Positions 39,370 through 48,715 of a stretch of DNA of 64,000 nt are shown in pieces. The translations under genes were made by a program, and so were the position numbers. The notes beneath the pieces were generated by a model, which worked only from the letters and a program-made list of their open reading frames with translations, was not told the DNA's origin and made no database searches. Origin of the DNA: Rhodobacteraceae bacterium CCMM004 (GTDB taxonomy: Bacteria > Pseudomonadota > Alphaproteobacteria > Rhodobacterales > Rhodobacteraceae). The first letter of the stretch is position 1; the number at the start of each line of letters is the position of its first letter. The DNA lies in the NCBI GenBank assembly GCA_004005435.1, contig RZWH01000001.1, positions 434,001-498,000 of the forward strand, read 5' to 3'.

Positions 39370-40299
39370 TCACGGCAGCACCAATAGCCACAGCCACACG
39401 CTCAGCACCGACGCCGCCGTGCCGATCAGCACCGCCGACGCCGCCACCCGCCGCGCCCGGCCATACATGTTGGCGAAGATGTAGGTGTTCACCCCCGGCG
39501 CCATGGCCGCCGTCGTCACGGCCGCGCGCAGCGGATCGACGCCCAGCCCCATGGCCAGGCCCAGTCCCAGCGTCACCGCCGGGTGCAGGACCAGCGACAC
39601 CGCGCAGACGAAGGCGATGGTGCGCAGGTCCCCCTCGGGCCGATAGCGCACCAGCACGCCCCCCAGCCCGAACAGCGCCGCCGGCAGCGCGGCCCGGATC
39701 ATCAGGTCCAGCGCATCGCCCAACACCGCCGGAATCGGCAGCCCGGTCAGGTTCACCGCGAACCCCAGCGCGATCCCGATCATCAGCGCGTTGCGGAACA
39801 TCGCGCCCAGCACCTTCCCCGGCAGGGCCCTGGCCGGGGCGCCGCGGGCCCGCACCACCTCCATCACCGTCAGGCCCAGGCCGTAGCAGAAGGGCGCGTG
39901 CAGGGCGACGATGGCGAAGTTGAACTGGAGCGACTCGGCCCCGAACGCCCGCTCCGAGATCGGCAGGCCCAGGAGCACCGAGTTCGAGAACAGCCCGCCG
40001 AACCCGATGGCCACCGCGTCCTCCCACGGCCGCCCGAAGAGGAACCGGGCGCCCAAGAGCCCCGCCAGGAACCCCGCCGTCGCGCCCGCGTAGAACGACG
40101 CCAAAAGCGGCACCGAGAACCCCGCGCCCAGGTCCAGCCCGGCGATGGCGCGGAACAGCAGGCAGGGGATGGCAAAGTTCTGGGTGAACTTCATCAGCCC
40201 GTCGACGCCCGCCTCGCTGAACAGGCCCCGCCACACCGCGAGGTAGCCCGCGCCGATCACCAGGAACACAGGCAGGATGACGTCGAGCAGCGCCGCCAT
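39370..40299 (-). CDS. AEC family transporter (auxin efflux carrier-like permease)
   Basis: 309 residues, ten hydrophobic segments in two five-TM halves, beginning LLDVILPVFLVIGAGYLAVW, with the polar break FTQNFAIPCLLFRAIAG in the first half and APGVNTYIFANMYGR in the second. AEC carriers in bacteria move small carboxylates such as malate or malonate. It is the last gene of the minus-strand housekeeping block; its ATG overlaps the stop of the PhnP-like gene by 1 nt. The 242 nt downstream (39128-39369) contain no ORF. Confidence 0.9.
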   Translation of the reverse strand: MAALLDVILPVFLVIGAGYLAVWRGLFSEAGVDGLMKFTQNFAIPCLLFRAIAGLDLGAGFSVPLLASFYAGATAGFLAGLLGARFLFGRPWEDAVAIGFGGLFSNSVLLGLPISERAFGAESLQFNFAIVALHAPFCYGLGLTVMEVVRARGAPARALPGKVLGAMFRNALMIGIALGFAVNLTGLPIPAVLGDALDLMIRAALPAALFGLGGVLVRYRPEGDLRTIAFVCAVSLVLHPAVTLGLGLAMGLGVDPLRAAVTTAAMAPGVNTYIFANMYGRARRVAASAVLIGTAASVLSVWLWLLVLP

Positions 40300-41099
40300 C
40301 AGAGCGGATAGCGCAGGATCAGGCCGTCATGGGCGGGGGCGATGTGCTCAGGGGTCTCGGCCGCCACGGTGGCATAGTCCAGGTCCACATGCATGTTCGT
40401 CAGCACCGCCCGGCGCGGGGCGGCGCGGGCGATCCACTCCAGCGTCTTGTCCAGGTGCGCGTGGGTCGGGTGCGGCGTGCGGCGCAGCGCGTCCACCACC
40501 CAGCAGTCGAGATCCTCCAGGATCGGCCAGACGTCGTCGGGCATCTCGGCGACGTCGGGCAGATAGGCCAGCCCGCCGATGCGGAACCCCAGTGCGTGTA
40601 TGGACCCATGGGGGACGGCGAAGGGCCTGAGCATCACGGCGCCCCCCGCCCCGTCGATCACCACGTCGCCGTCGATCGTGTGCATGTCCAGGATCGGAGG
40701 ATAGGTGGAGCCCGCGGGCGTCTCGAATGCGTAACCGAAGCGGGCGTAGAGATCGCCCTGGGTCGCGAGGTCGGCCCAGACCGGCAGCTTTCGGCGCATG
40801 TTGAAGACGATCATCCTGAGATCGTCGAGGCCGTGGGTGTGGTCGGCATGGGCGTGGGTCCAGACCACGGCGTCCAGCTCGCCCACCCCGGCGTCCAGGA
40901 GCTGGGCGCGCAGATCGGGCGAGGTGTCGATCAGAACCCTAGTGATGCCCTCGGCCGTCTCGCGCTCGATCAGCATCGAACAGCGGCGGCGGCAGTTGCG
41001 GGGGTTCGCGGGGTCGCAGTCGCCCCACTGCCCGCCCAGGCGCGGCACGCCGCCGGACGACCCGCAGCCGAGGATGGTAAACCGGATCTCGCCGCTCAC
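40299..41099 (-). CDS. Metallo-beta-lactamase-fold hydrolase, PhnP-like
   Basis: 266 residues from GTG at 41099, which overlaps the TatD stop (GTGA). Canonical zinc motif THAHADHTHG with H82, H84, D86, H87, plus PHGSIHALGF and a C-terminal NMHVDLDY providing later ligands. An N-terminal GCGSSGGVPR and a Cys-containing segment CDPANPRNCRRRCS resemble PhnP and relatives, which are phosphodiesterases on cyclic phosphates. In rhodobacteria this gene commonly follows tatD; the substrate here is not known. Contrast with the degenerate homologue at 8614-9297. Confidence 0.9.
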   Translation of the reverse strand: MSGEIRFTILGCGSSGGVPRLGGQWGDCDPANPRNCRRRCSMLIERETAEGITRVLIDTSPDLRAQLLDAGVGELDAVVWTHAHADHTHGLDDLRMIVFNMRRKLPVWADLATQGDLYARFGYAFETPAGSTYPPILDMHTIDGDVVIDGAGGAVMLRPFAVPHGSIHALGFRIGGLAYLPDVAEMPDDVWPILEDLDCWVVDALRRTPHPTHAHLDKTLEWIARAAPRRAVLTNMHVDLDYATVAAETPEHIAPAHDGLILRYPL

Positions 41100-41893
41100 G
41101 CGGCGGCCTTCCACGCCGCCACCTTCCAGAACAGCCGCTCGAAATTCGCCTCGGTCGCCGCCGCGAAGTCCTCGTAGGACAGGCCCCAGATCTCGGCGCC
41201 GCGGCGGGCGGTGTGGACCACATAGGCCGGGTGGTTGCGCTTGCCCCGGTGCGGCGGCGGCGCCAGGTAGGGGCTGTCGGTCTCGACCAGCACCCGGTCG
41301 AGCGGCGCGGCGGCAAAGATGTCGCGCACCTCCTGGGACTTCGGGAACGCGGCGATGCCCGACATCGACAGGTAGAACCCACAGTCGAGCGCGGCGCGCG
41401 CCAGCGCCGGCCCCGACGAATAGCAGTGCATGACGCAGGTGTAGGGCGCGGCCCGCCACGCCCCGGTCAGGATCCGCGCCATGTCGTCGTCGGCGTCGCG
41501 GGCATGGATGATCAAGGGCAGGCCGGTGCGGCGCGCGGCCTCGACATGAATCTCCAGGTTTTCCTGCTGCGCCGCCTTGGTTTCGGCGGTGTAGTGGTAG
41601 TCGAGCCCGCTCTCGCCGATGCCGACCATCTTGGGGTGGCGGGCGATGGCCTCCAGCGCCTCGACCGTCGCCATCGGCTCGTCGCCCGCGCTCATCGGAT
41701 GGGTGCCGGCGGCGTAGAACACCGCGTCATGCGCCTCGGCCAGGGCGCGCACCTGCGGCTCGGTCCTGAGGCGGGTGCAGATCGTGACCATCCGGTGGAC
41801 GCCCGCACCCTTCGCCTCGGCCACGACCTCGCCCACCCGACCGTCGAAGTCGGGAAAGTCCAGGTGGCAGTGGCTGTCGGTGATGGGGGTCAT
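41096..41893 (-). CDS. tatD: TatD family metal-dependent hydrolase (DNase)
   Basis: 265 residues from ATG at 41893 (MTPITDSHCHLDF). Metal ligands: H8 and H10 in DSHCHLDF, Glu in GIGESGLDYHY, His in LIIHARDADDDM and MHCYSSGP, Asp in VETDSPYLAPPPHRGKRNHP. Family members are 3'-5' exonucleases or deoxyribonucleases involved in DNA repair. It begins 5 nt after the holB stop and overlaps the PhnP-like gene by 4 nt, the usual order tmk-holB-tatD in this group. Confidence 0.93.
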   Translation of the reverse strand: MTPITDSHCHLDFPDFDGRVGEVVAEAKGAGVHRMVTICTRLRTEPQVRALAEAHDAVFYAAGTHPMSAGDEPMATVEALEAIARHPKMVGIGESGLDYHYTAETKAAQQENLEIHVEAARRTGLPLIIHARDADDDMARILTGAWRAAPYTCVMHCYSSGPALARAALDCGFYLSMSGIAAFPKSQEVRDIFAAAPLDRVLVETDSPYLAPPPHRGKRNHPAYVVHTARRGAEIWGLSYEDFAAATEANFERLFWKVAAWKAAA

Positions 41894-41898
41894 GGCGC

Positions 41899-43026
41899 CT
41901 ACGCGGGGGCGCACCGCGCCGCCGTCTCGTTGATCCTGAGCACCGTATCCAGGATGAGCGCGGAGGGGTCAAGGTTGACCGCCCGGCCATGGGCGGTGCG
42001 GGCGCCGAGGCTCTGCTGCGCCGCGGCCCAGTCCCGCGCCGCGGCCGCGTCGGGGGCCAGGCGCGCCAGCAGCGCCGCCTCGCCGGGCGCCGCCTCGGCC
42101 CGCGGCGGCTGGCCCGCCCCGGCCCGCGCAAGCCGCGCGAGGAGGAGGTCGATCAGCCGCAAGGTGACGTCGTAGCGCCCGGCATTGGCCGCCCCGGCCA
42201 GGCCCTCGGACAGCTTGATCGCCGCGGTGCGGTCGAGCCGGGGCGCATCGGACAACAGCGACACCAGCCGCGTATAGGTCGCCACGCCGTCCTCCTGGAC
42301 CAGCCGCACCGCCTCGCCCACCGACCCGGCCGACAGTTCGGCCAGGGCGGCGGCGGCCTCGGGATCCTGTCCCGCCTGGGCCAGAGCCGCGGCCATGTCC
42401 TCGGGGCCGAGCGGGCGGCAGCGCAGCACCCTGCAACGCGAGCGGATCGTCGGCAACAGGCGCGCAGGCGCGTGGCTGATGAGCAGAAGCGTGGTGCGGG
42501 CGGGCGGCTCCTCCAACAGCTTGAGGATCGCGTTGGCGGCGCTGGCGTTCATCTCGTCGGCGGCATCGATGACCACCACCCGGCGCCCGCCGTCGGGGGC
42601 GGCATAGCTTAGCCAGGTGCGCAGCGCGCGGGCCTCCTCGACGGTGATCACCGACTTGAGCTTCTTGGCCTTGTCGTCCCAGGGGCGGCGGAGGAGAAAC
42701 ACGCCCGGCTCGCCCAGCGCGGCGATCCGCCGGGCGACAGGGTGGTCCGGGTCGAGATCCAGGCCGACGGGCGGCGCCTCGGCCCCGAACAGGCCGTCGG
42801 CGCTCGCGGGCGGGTCGGCGACGAGCCGACGGGCGATGCGCCAGGCCAGCGTCGCCTTGCCCACCCCGCGCGGCCCGGAGATCAGCCAGGCGTGGTGCAG
42901 ACGCCCCGTGCCCAGGGCGTCCAGAAACGCCGCCTCGGCCGCCTCCTGACCGTAGAGGCGGGGCGTCAGCCGCGGATGCGGCGCCCCCTCGACGGCGTCG
43001 GACTCGGGCGGAGGGGCGGCGCTCAT
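41899..43026 (-). CDS. holB: DNA polymerase III subunit delta'
   Basis: 375 residues. AAA+ clamp-loader fold: LYGQEAAEAAFLDALGTGRLHHAWLISG, Walker A GPRGVGKAT, sensor region VVIDAADEMNASAANAILKLLEEPP, and the SRC motif in IRSRCRVLRC. The four-Cys zinc module of E. coli delta' is absent between Walker A and Walker B, where the sequence reads DPPASADGLFGAEAPPVGLD. Part of the replication clamp loader. It overlaps tmk by 4 nt upstream. Confidence 0.93.
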   Translation of the reverse strand: MSAAPPPESDAVEGAPHPRLTPRLYGQEAAEAAFLDALGTGRLHHAWLISGPRGVGKATLAWRIARRLVADPPASADGLFGAEAPPVGLDLDPDHPVARRIAALGEPGVFLLRRPWDDKAKKLKSVITVEEARALRTWLSYAAPDGGRRVVVIDAADEMNASAANAILKLLEEPPARTTLLLISHAPARLLPTIRSRCRVLRCRPLGPEDMAAALAQAGQDPEAAAALAELSAGSVGEAVRLVQEDGVATYTRLVSLLSDAPRLDRTAAIKLSEGLAGAANAGRYDVTLRLIDLLLARLARAGAGQPPRAEAAPGEAALLARLAPDAAAARDWAAAQQSLGARTAHGRAVNLDPSALILDTVLRINETAARCAPA

Positions 43027-43652
43027 GCGGTCAGGGCCGGGGCCAGCCGCGCCGCCACATCCTCGGCCACCCGGTCGGCCGGGCGGTTGCCGTCGATCAC
43101 GACGATGCGGTCAGGGAACTCCTGGGCCAGCGCCAGGAACCCCGCCCGCATCCGGGCCTGAAGGTCCTGGCCGAACCCCTCGAACCGCTCCTCCACCGTC
43201 CGCCGCGACAGCGCCCGCGCCAGGCCGATGCCCGGATCCATGTCGATGAGGAACGTCACGTCGGGCTCGATCCCGATCATCAAGGCGTGCAAGCGGTCGA
43301 CCGTCTCGCGCAGATCGCCCCGCGACAGGCCCTGATACATTCGCGTGGAATCGGCAAAGCGGTCGCAGACCACGACCTTTCCCGCGGCCAGTGCCGGGCG
43401 GATCGTCCGCTCCAGATGGTCGCGCCGCGCGGCGGTGAAGAGCAACAGCTCCGTCTCGGCCGACCAGCGGTCCGGGTCGCCTTCCAGCACCAGGCGCCGG
43501 ATCTCCTCGGCGCCCGGGCTGCCGCCGGGTTCGCGGGTCAACACCACCTCCCGGCCCTCGGCGCGGAGCCGGTCGGCCAGGCGCCTGGCCTGGGTGGACT
43601 TGCCCGACCCGTCGATGCCCTCGAAGGTGACGAAGAGCCCCCGCCCGCTCAC
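43023..43652 (-). CDS. tmk: Thymidylate kinase
   Basis: 209 residues, normal length. P-loop EGIDGSGKST at 11-20, DRX motif VVCDRFADSTRMYQG, and a lid region RALSRRTVEERFE. It phosphorylates dTMP to dTDP for DNA synthesis. Overlaps the upstream D-Ala carboxypeptidase gene and downstream holB by 4 nt each, so it is part of one transcript. Confidence 0.96.
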   Translation of the reverse strand: MSGRGLFVTFEGIDGSGKSTQARRLADRLRAEGREVVLTREPGGSPGAEEIRRLVLEGDPDRWSAETELLLFTAARRDHLERTIRPALAAGKVVVCDRFADSTRMYQGLSRGDLRETVDRLHALMIGIEPDVTFLIDMDPGIGLARALSRRTVEERFEGFGQDLQARMRAGFLALAQEFPDRIVVIDGNRPADRVAEDVAARLAPALTA

Positions 43653-44818
43653 TCCAGGACCGACGCCGCCTCTTCGCCCATCACCTGGGTCACCAGGGCG
43701 ATGGCCGCGGTCCGCAGATGCGCGCCAAACCCGCCCTTGGCCACGGCCGCGCCGGTCAAGAGGGGCACCTCGGCGTCCGGCAGACCTTCGAGCTTGATCA
43801 CCAGGCGGCCGATCTCGGTCCCCTCGGCCACCGGCGCCTCCAGCGGCCCGGAATAGATCGCCTCGGCGTCGAGCGTGTCCTGCTCCAGCGCCGGGATCAG
43901 CACCCGCACCTCCTCGGCCGCGACCAGGGGGACAGTGTCTGCGGTCCCGCGGAACACCTCGACCTCGGCGATCTTCTGCCCCTTCTGCACCACGGTCTTT
44001 TCCACGAACTGGCGGAAGGCCCAGTTGACGATGCGCTCGGATTCCTCGGCCCGCGCCGTATCGGTCTGGAGCCCGGTGACGACGAACACGATCCGCCGCG
44101 TCCCCTGCGCCGCCGACCCGACCAGGCCATAGCCCGCCTCCTGGGTGTGCCCGGTCTTGAGCCCGTCCGCGCCGATCCCCAGGCCCAGGATCGGGTTGCG
44201 GTTGAAGCGATTCTGCGGCGCGCGGCCGTCGAACTCGTACTCCTTCTGCGCGAAGTAGCCGTAATACTCGGGGAACTCGGTGATCAGCCGCGTGGCGAGG
44301 ATCCCCAGATCCCGCATCGACATCCGGTGATCGGGGTCGGGCCAGCCCGAGCTGTTGGCAAAGTTGGACTGGTCCATGCCCAGGTCCTTGGCGCGGGCGT
44401 TCATCATCCGCGCGAATGCCTCCTCGGTCCCCGCCAGCCCCTCGGCCACCACCACGCAGGCGTCGTTGCCGGACTGCACGATGATGCCCTGGATCAGCTG
44501 CTCCACCGTCGGCCGGTCGCGCTCGTTGAGGAACATGGTCGAGCCGCCCTTGGCGCGCGCCCGGGAGGACACGCCGAACTGGGTGTCCATGGTCACCCGC
44601 CCGTCGCGCAGCGCCTCGAACAGCATGTTCAGCGTCATCAGTTTGGACATCGATGCGGGCGGCAGGGGGGTCTCGGCGTTCTTGGACATCAGCACCGTGT
44701 CGGTGGTGACGTCGTAGACCCAGGCGGCCGTCGCCCGGGTTTCGAACGCCGCCGTCGCCGGGCCCCCAAGTCCCAAGAGTGTGACGGCGAGGGTCAGGAC
44801 AGCGAAGAGGCGGCGCAT
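43649..44818 (-). CDS. D-alanyl-D-alanine carboxypeptidase (PBP5/6 type)
   Basis: 389 residues with a signal peptide (RRLFAVLTLAVTLLGLGGPATA). Serine peptidase S11 motifs: S56-M-S-K59 in PPASMSKLMT, S116-G-N118 in VQSGNDACV and K221-T-G223 in DGLKTGHTQEAG. A C-terminal beta-rich PBP5-like domain follows (EKTVVQKGQKIAEVEVFRG onwards). It trims pentapeptides of peptidoglycan in the periplasm. Located between the SPOR lipoprotein gene and tmk. Confidence 0.93.
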   Translation of the reverse strand: MRRLFAVLTLAVTLLGLGGPATAAFETRATAAWVYDVTTDTVLMSKNAETPLPPASMSKLMTLNMLFEALRDGRVTMDTQFGVSSRARAKGGSTMFLNERDRPTVEQLIQGIIVQSGNDACVVVAEGLAGTEEAFARMMNARAKDLGMDQSNFANSSGWPDPDHRMSMRDLGILATRLITEFPEYYGYFAQKEYEFDGRAPQNRFNRNPILGLGIGADGLKTGHTQEAGYGLVGSAAQGTRRIVFVVTGLQTDTARAEESERIVNWAFRQFVEKTVVQKGQKIAEVEVFRGTADTVPLVAAEEVRVLIPALEQDTLDAEAIYSGPLEAPVAEGTEIGRLVIKLEGLPDAEVPLLTGAAVAKGGFGAHLRTAAIALVTQVMGEEAASVLE

Positions 44819-44846
44819 GGGCGATCTCCGTGGAATCGGTCGCGGA

Positions 44847-45695
44847 CTAGCTGGGCACGAAATAGGCGTCGGTAAAGCCCATGTCCTTCACTTTGTCGAG
44901 GGCGCGCCGGCGCTCGGCCGCCGTCGCCGCGGGGCCGACCACGACGCGCCAGAACGTCTTGCCCCGGCTGGTCTGCTCGGTGACCCGTGCGCTCAGCCCC
45001 CCCTGCCCCAGCGCGGTCGCGGTGTTGCGTGCGTTGACCTCGACGCTGAAGATACCGATCTGGACGAAAGGCTTGGCGAGCGACGAGGCCGCCGGGGCGG
45101 CATCCGGCGCGACCGGGGCCGAGACCGGGGTGACCGGCACGGCGGCGTCGGAGCCGGAGGCCGGCGCGTCGAGGCTGGCCATCTCGATCGGTTCGGCCTC
45201 CGGCAGGCCGGCGTCCGTGTCCGCGCTCATCTCGGCGGCCGGGGTCTCCGGCGCCTCCTCCACCTCCTCGCGGCGGAGCGCGGTGATGTCCAGGCGGACG
45301 GGCTGTCCGGCCAGCATCCCCAGAGCTTCGGCCGCGTCGGAACTGACCTGCACCCGCGGGCCGGGATTGTCCCGCTCGCGTTTGAACAGCGCACCGATGA
45401 CGAAGCTGTCGTTGGTTTCGTTGCGGATGATCACCCGCTCGGGATCCGTGGCCTCGGGATGCGCGACCCAGACCCCGCCCAGCGACGGCCGCCCGTCCCA
45501 GAGCCCGGCCTCGGCCACTTGGAACACCTCCGGCGCCTCGACGTCGCGCTCGACCAGCCGGACGGTGGCGGGGGCGACCGCGGCCCGATCCGCACGGTCT
45601 CCGCCCGACACGAGGTCCGTGGCGGTCTGACACGCCGAAAGGACGAGGACCGCGCCGATACAAACAGAGAACCGCATCACGCCGAGTGAAGCCAT
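44847..45695 (-). CDS. SPOR-domain lipoprotein, RlpA-like
   Basis: 282 residues from ATG at 45695, which has GGAGGCACC just upstream. A lipobox occurs after a short hydrophobic stretch (VCIGAVLVLSACQT), so it is a lipoprotein. Middle region RVQVSSDAAEALGMLAGQPVRLDI resembles the end of the RlpA double-psi beta-barrel, though the catalytic front part is not evident. A Pro/Ala/Glu-rich linker leads to a C-terminal SPOR domain (FVQIGIFSVEVNARNTATAL to MGFTDAYFVPS) that binds denuded septal peptidoglycan. In front of the D-Ala carboxypeptidase gene. Confidence 0.85.
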   Translation of the reverse strand: MASLGVMRFSVCIGAVLVLSACQTATDLVSGGDRADRAAVAPATVRLVERDVEAPEVFQVAEAGLWDGRPSLGGVWVAHPEATDPERVIIRNETNDSFVIGALFKRERDNPGPRVQVSSDAAEALGMLAGQPVRLDITALRREEVEEAPETPAAEMSADTDAGLPEAEPIEMASLDAPASGSDAAVPVTPVSAPVAPDAAPAASSLAKPFVQIGIFSVEVNARNTATALGQGGLSARVTEQTSRGKTFWRVVVGPAATAAERRRALDKVKDMGFTDAYFVPS

Positions 45696-45826
45696 GGGTG
45701 CCTCCAGTAGTCGCGGACGTTTGACACGCCCTGCCTGCTCTGGCCGCACTCTATCGCGGATGGGCCCCGGAGGAAAGTCCGCCATCCTTGCCCCCGCCCG
45801 CGCCGCCGCCTATCACCCGGGATGCC

Positions 45827-45916
45827 GGAGGAGTGGCAGAGTGGTCGATTGCACCGGTCTTGAAAACCGGCGTGGGTGCAAGCCCACCGTGGGTTCGAAT
45901 CCCACCTCCTCCGCCA
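45827..45916 (+). tRNA. tRNA-Ser (anticodon TGA)
   Basis: 90 nt including encoded CCA. Acceptor stem GGAGGAG (45827-45833) pairs with CTCCTCC (45906-45912); discriminator G, then CCA at 45914-45916. Anticodon stem CCGGT/ACCGG around loop CTTGAAA gives anticodon TGA at 45861-45863. A long variable arm (CGTGGGTGCAAGCCCACC region) and the TTCGAAT T-loop confirm a class II tRNA of the Ser type. A short T-run follows at 45920-45924. Confidence 0.97.
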
Positions 45917-46185
45917 CACTTTTTCGCAGTCGTTCAAAGCGGTCCCTGTGTCAGGGCCGCGTACTTGCGACGCAGCGGCGGTTGGGTTGGTCACTGTGAC
46001 CGCCGTGACGCGATCCCAGATCGTCAGTCCGACCAGAGCTGCAATGGCGGGGCGGACACGGGTGCGTTCTGCGAGCACCGGGCGAAAGCGACAGATATTT
46101 CGGGCGCCTGTCGATTGGCCTCCGGGTCGTTCGTCATGGGGGTGAGAGCGCCGTTGCTCTCGCCCCGATGAAAGGACCAAAGACC

Positions 46186-46695
46186 GTGACACTCATGCAA
46201 ATCCTGGCTGGCTCGGCGGCGGTGGTCGCCGTGCTGGTCGCCTCCACATTGCTGCTGCCGCGCCATGTTCATGTCGAGCGCCAGGCGGTGATCGACGCCG
46301 ATGCCGCGGCCGTGCTCGCGCTGGCGGCCTCGGGTGAAGGCTATCAGCGCTTCAACCCCTACAGCTCCACCGATCCGGACCTGTCGATCACGCTGTTCGG
46401 GCCGGCCTCGGGCGTCGGATCGGGCTTTCACTTCGCCGGCAAGGAGGGCAAGGGCAGCCAAACCGTCTCGGCCGTCACCGGCGGCACCGTGCACTATCAG
46501 ATCGATCTCGGCGCGATGGGACGGCCGCAGCAGACGATCCGTGCCGAACCGCGCGCCGACGGCGCCCATGTCACCTGGTCGATGCAGGCCGATATGGGGT
46601 TCAATCCGGTCGGCCGGGTCATGGGTCTGTTCATGGACCGCATGGTCGGCCCGACGTTCGAGCGCGGCCTTGCCAATCTGGAAACCGCGGCCTAG
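46186..46695 (+). CDS. SRPBCC (START/Bet v1-like) family protein with N-terminal anchor
   Basis: 169 residues from GTG at 46186, preferred because AAAGGA lies 9 nt upstream; ATG at 46168 or 46195 are alternatives. One N-terminal membrane segment ([23 protein letters not shown]) precedes a START-like domain: [35 protein letters not shown] and [13 protein letters not shown]. Such proteins bind hydrophobic ligands. A hairpin GGTGAGAGC/GCTCTCGCC at 46141-46164 sits just before the start and may affect translation. First gene of the sigma-factor module. Confidence 0.78.
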   Translation: MTLMQILAGSAAVVAVLVASTLLLPRHVHVERQAVIDADAAAVLALAASGEGYQRFNPYSSTDPDLSITLFGPASGVGSGFHFAGKEGKGSQTVSAVTGGTVHYQIDLGAMGRPQQTIRAEPRADGAHVTWSMQADMGFNPVGRVMGLFMDRMVGPTFERGLANLETAA

Positions 46696-46719
46696 CCGCA
46701 TCCCTAGGGAGACATACAG

Positions 46720-47073
46720 ATGCGTTACACATTCCTTCTCTATTCCGATCCCGCCGACTTCGCCGAGATGACCCAAGAAGACTGGGTCGCCATGCAGGAG
46801 GTCTACGGCGCCTATATCGGCGCGCTCAAGGAGGCAGGCGTCTTCGTCGACACCGACTGGCTTCAGCCGGTGGAAACCGCGACGACACTCAGCCTCAAGA
46901 GCGGCGGCAAGACGGTGCAGGACGGCCCCTTCGCCGACACCAAGGAAACGTTGGGCGGCTACTTCGTGATCGACGTTCCCGATTTGGACGCCGCCTTGGC
47001 CTGGGCCGAGACGTGCCCCGCCGCCAAGTCCGGCAAGGTCGAGATCCGCGCCTCGGCCATGGGCGGCGAATGA
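46720..47073 (+). CDS. YCII-related (DGPF domain) protein
   Basis: 117 residues with the typical start [22 protein letters not shown], the [21 protein letters not shown] motif that gives the DGPF domain its name, and a closing ferredoxin-like strand ([11 protein letters not shown]). Such proteins regularly accompany ECF42 sigma factors and are thought to work with them; a molecular role is not settled. GGGAGAC precedes the start. Its stop overlaps the sigma gene start (ATGA). Confidence 0.92.
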   Translation: MRYTFLLYSDPADFAEMTQEDWVAMQEVYGAYIGALKEAGVFVDTDWLQPVETATTLSLKSGGKTVQDGPFADTKETLGGYFVIDVPDLDAALAWAETCPAAKSGKVEIRASAMGGE

Positions 47074-48272
47074 CCGAGGCGGCCCGCGCCGCCGAAGGCG
47101 CGGCGCGGGCCTCCTACGGCAAGCTGATCGCCATCCTGGCCAAGCGCAGCGGCGACATCGCCAGCGCCGAGGACGCGCTGGCAGACGCCTTTGCCAAGGC
47201 GCTCGCGAACTGGCCGGAAACGGGCGTGCCGCACAATCCCGAAGCCTGGCTCCTGACGGCCGCGCGCAACCGACTGACGGACCGACAGCGTCGCCTTTTG
47301 CGCTTTCCGGAGACAGCCGCGATGCCCGACATGCCCGAAGCCGCGCGCGCAGGCGATCGGATTGCCGATGAACGGCTCTCGCTGATGCTCGTTTGCGCCC
47401 ACCCGGCGCTCTCGGCCGACCTGCACGCCCCACTAATGCTGCAGACCGTCCTGGGCGTCGAGGCGGCCGACATCGCGCGTGCCTTCGTGGTCGCGCCATC
47501 GGCCATGGCGCAGCGGCTGGTGCGCGCAAAGCGCAAGATCAGAGACGCGCGCATCCCCTTTCAGATCCCGGATGATGCCGATCTGCCCGAACGGATCGGG
47601 GCGGTGCACGAGGCGATCTATGCCGCTCATGCCCTCGACTGGCTGGCTCCGACCGACGCGCTGGGGCGAGAAGCGCTCTACCTCGCCGATCTGTTGCGCC
47701 ATCTGGTGCGGGACGATGCCGAGTCCCACGGCCTCGCCGCGTTGATCGCCTTCGGCCACGCCCGCCGGCACGCGCGCATCCAGGACGAGATGCTGGTGCC
47801 GCTCGAGGACCAGGATGCACGGCTGTGGGACGGGCAGCTGATCGTCTATGGCCAGCAGGCGCTTGCGACAGCGCAGACGCTGGCGTCTCCCGGCCGGTTC
47901 CAGATCGAGGCGGCGATCCAGGGTCTGCACCTGGACCGCGCCAAGACCGGTCGGATCGATTGGCTGGCGCTCGACAAGCTCTACTACGCGCTGGGCGAGA
48001 TCAGTCCATCGCTCGGTGCGTCGGTTGCGCGGGCCGTCGTGCTGGCCGAACGCCATGGTCCTCGCGCCGCTCTCGACGCCCTGTCACGCCTTGACGACAA
48101 GGTCACACGCGCCTTTCAGCCCTATTGGGCTGCATGCGGCAAGCTGTATGCAGATCTCGGCGACGGCGCAGCGGCGATCGGTGCATATGAAAGAGCCATA
48201 TCCCTGACCGCCGAGCCACCCCTCAGGCGCTATCTGCAGAAGCGGCTGGACGCACTCACGAAGGATCGTTGA
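47070..48272 (+). CDS. ECF42-type RNA polymerase sigma factor
   Basis: 400 residues from ATG at 47070. N-terminal sigma-2 region ([61 protein letters not shown]) and sigma-4 helix-turn-helix ([35 protein letters not shown]), followed by a long C-terminal extension of about 200 residues with helical, TPR-like repeats ([35 protein letters not shown]) as in ECF42 proteins. These factors lack a classical anti-sigma and are linked to DGPF proteins such as the one encoded upstream. Confidence 0.92.
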   Translation: MTEAARAAEGAARASYGKLIAILAKRSGDIASAEDALADAFAKALANWPETGVPHNPEAWLLTAARNRLTDRQRRLLRFPETAAMPDMPEAARAGDRIADERLSLMLVCAHPALSADLHAPLMLQTVLGVEAADIARAFVVAPSAMAQRLVRAKRKIRDARIPFQIPDDADLPERIGAVHEAIYAAHALDWLAPTDALGREALYLADLLRHLVRDDAESHGLAALIAFGHARRHARIQDEMLVPLEDQDARLWDGQLIVYGQQALATAQTLASPGRFQIEAAIQGLHLDRAKTGRIDWLALDKLYYALGEISPSLGASVARAVVLAERHGPRAALDALSRLDDKVTRAFQPYWAACGKLYADLGDGAAAIGAYERAISLTAEPPLRRYLQKRLDALTKDR

Positions 48273-48715
48273 GTGCGAAAAAGGCGGCGTCCGCGGAGGG
48301 TTCAGTCGTGCTCGACGCGTCCGCTGCTCATGCTTCCGATAGCGCCATCGCTATCGATCCCGCCCCGTTGCGCGTTCATGGGGCGCCAGCGCGGTCAAAG
48401 CCTGTGACGCTCGCGTCCGCGGACAGGGACGACACGTCGTCGTAGTGCGATGGCCCAGAACCAGCTCGCAGCTTGGCCGCGCCCGACTCGCCAGCGCGGA
48501 GTTCTGCGTGTCTGCCACTCAGACCATGTGTTCTAGGCGATCGGAAAAGGGGGTGGGATCCAGCGCGGCGGAACCGCGATCTGCCGACCTCCAGGGGCCC
48601 CCGCTCGACGGCGTACCGCCGACGGGGGACCGCCGCGGCGCTCCGTGGGTCTCCCGCGTCGGGTCGGCCGCCTGGAGGGGCGCGCGCGACGGGGCGGTCT
48701 GGCGGCATGGCCGCG
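48273..48715. other. 443-nt region without a convincing gene
   Basis: Between convergent sigma-factor and molybdopterin-binding genes. It holds an 8-bp hairpin CGATAGCG/CGCTATCG (48337-48356) with loop CCAT, 65 nt after the sigma stop, possibly a terminator although no T-run follows. A minus-strand frame 48376-48708 is open, but its Arg/Pro/Ala-rich translation has no domain or ribosome site. No RNA gene seen. Confidence 0.5.

Noticed and set aside
48376-48708. Minus-strand open frame of 110 codons
   Set aside because: Low-complexity Arg/Pro/Ala translation, no ribosome site, no recognisable domain.
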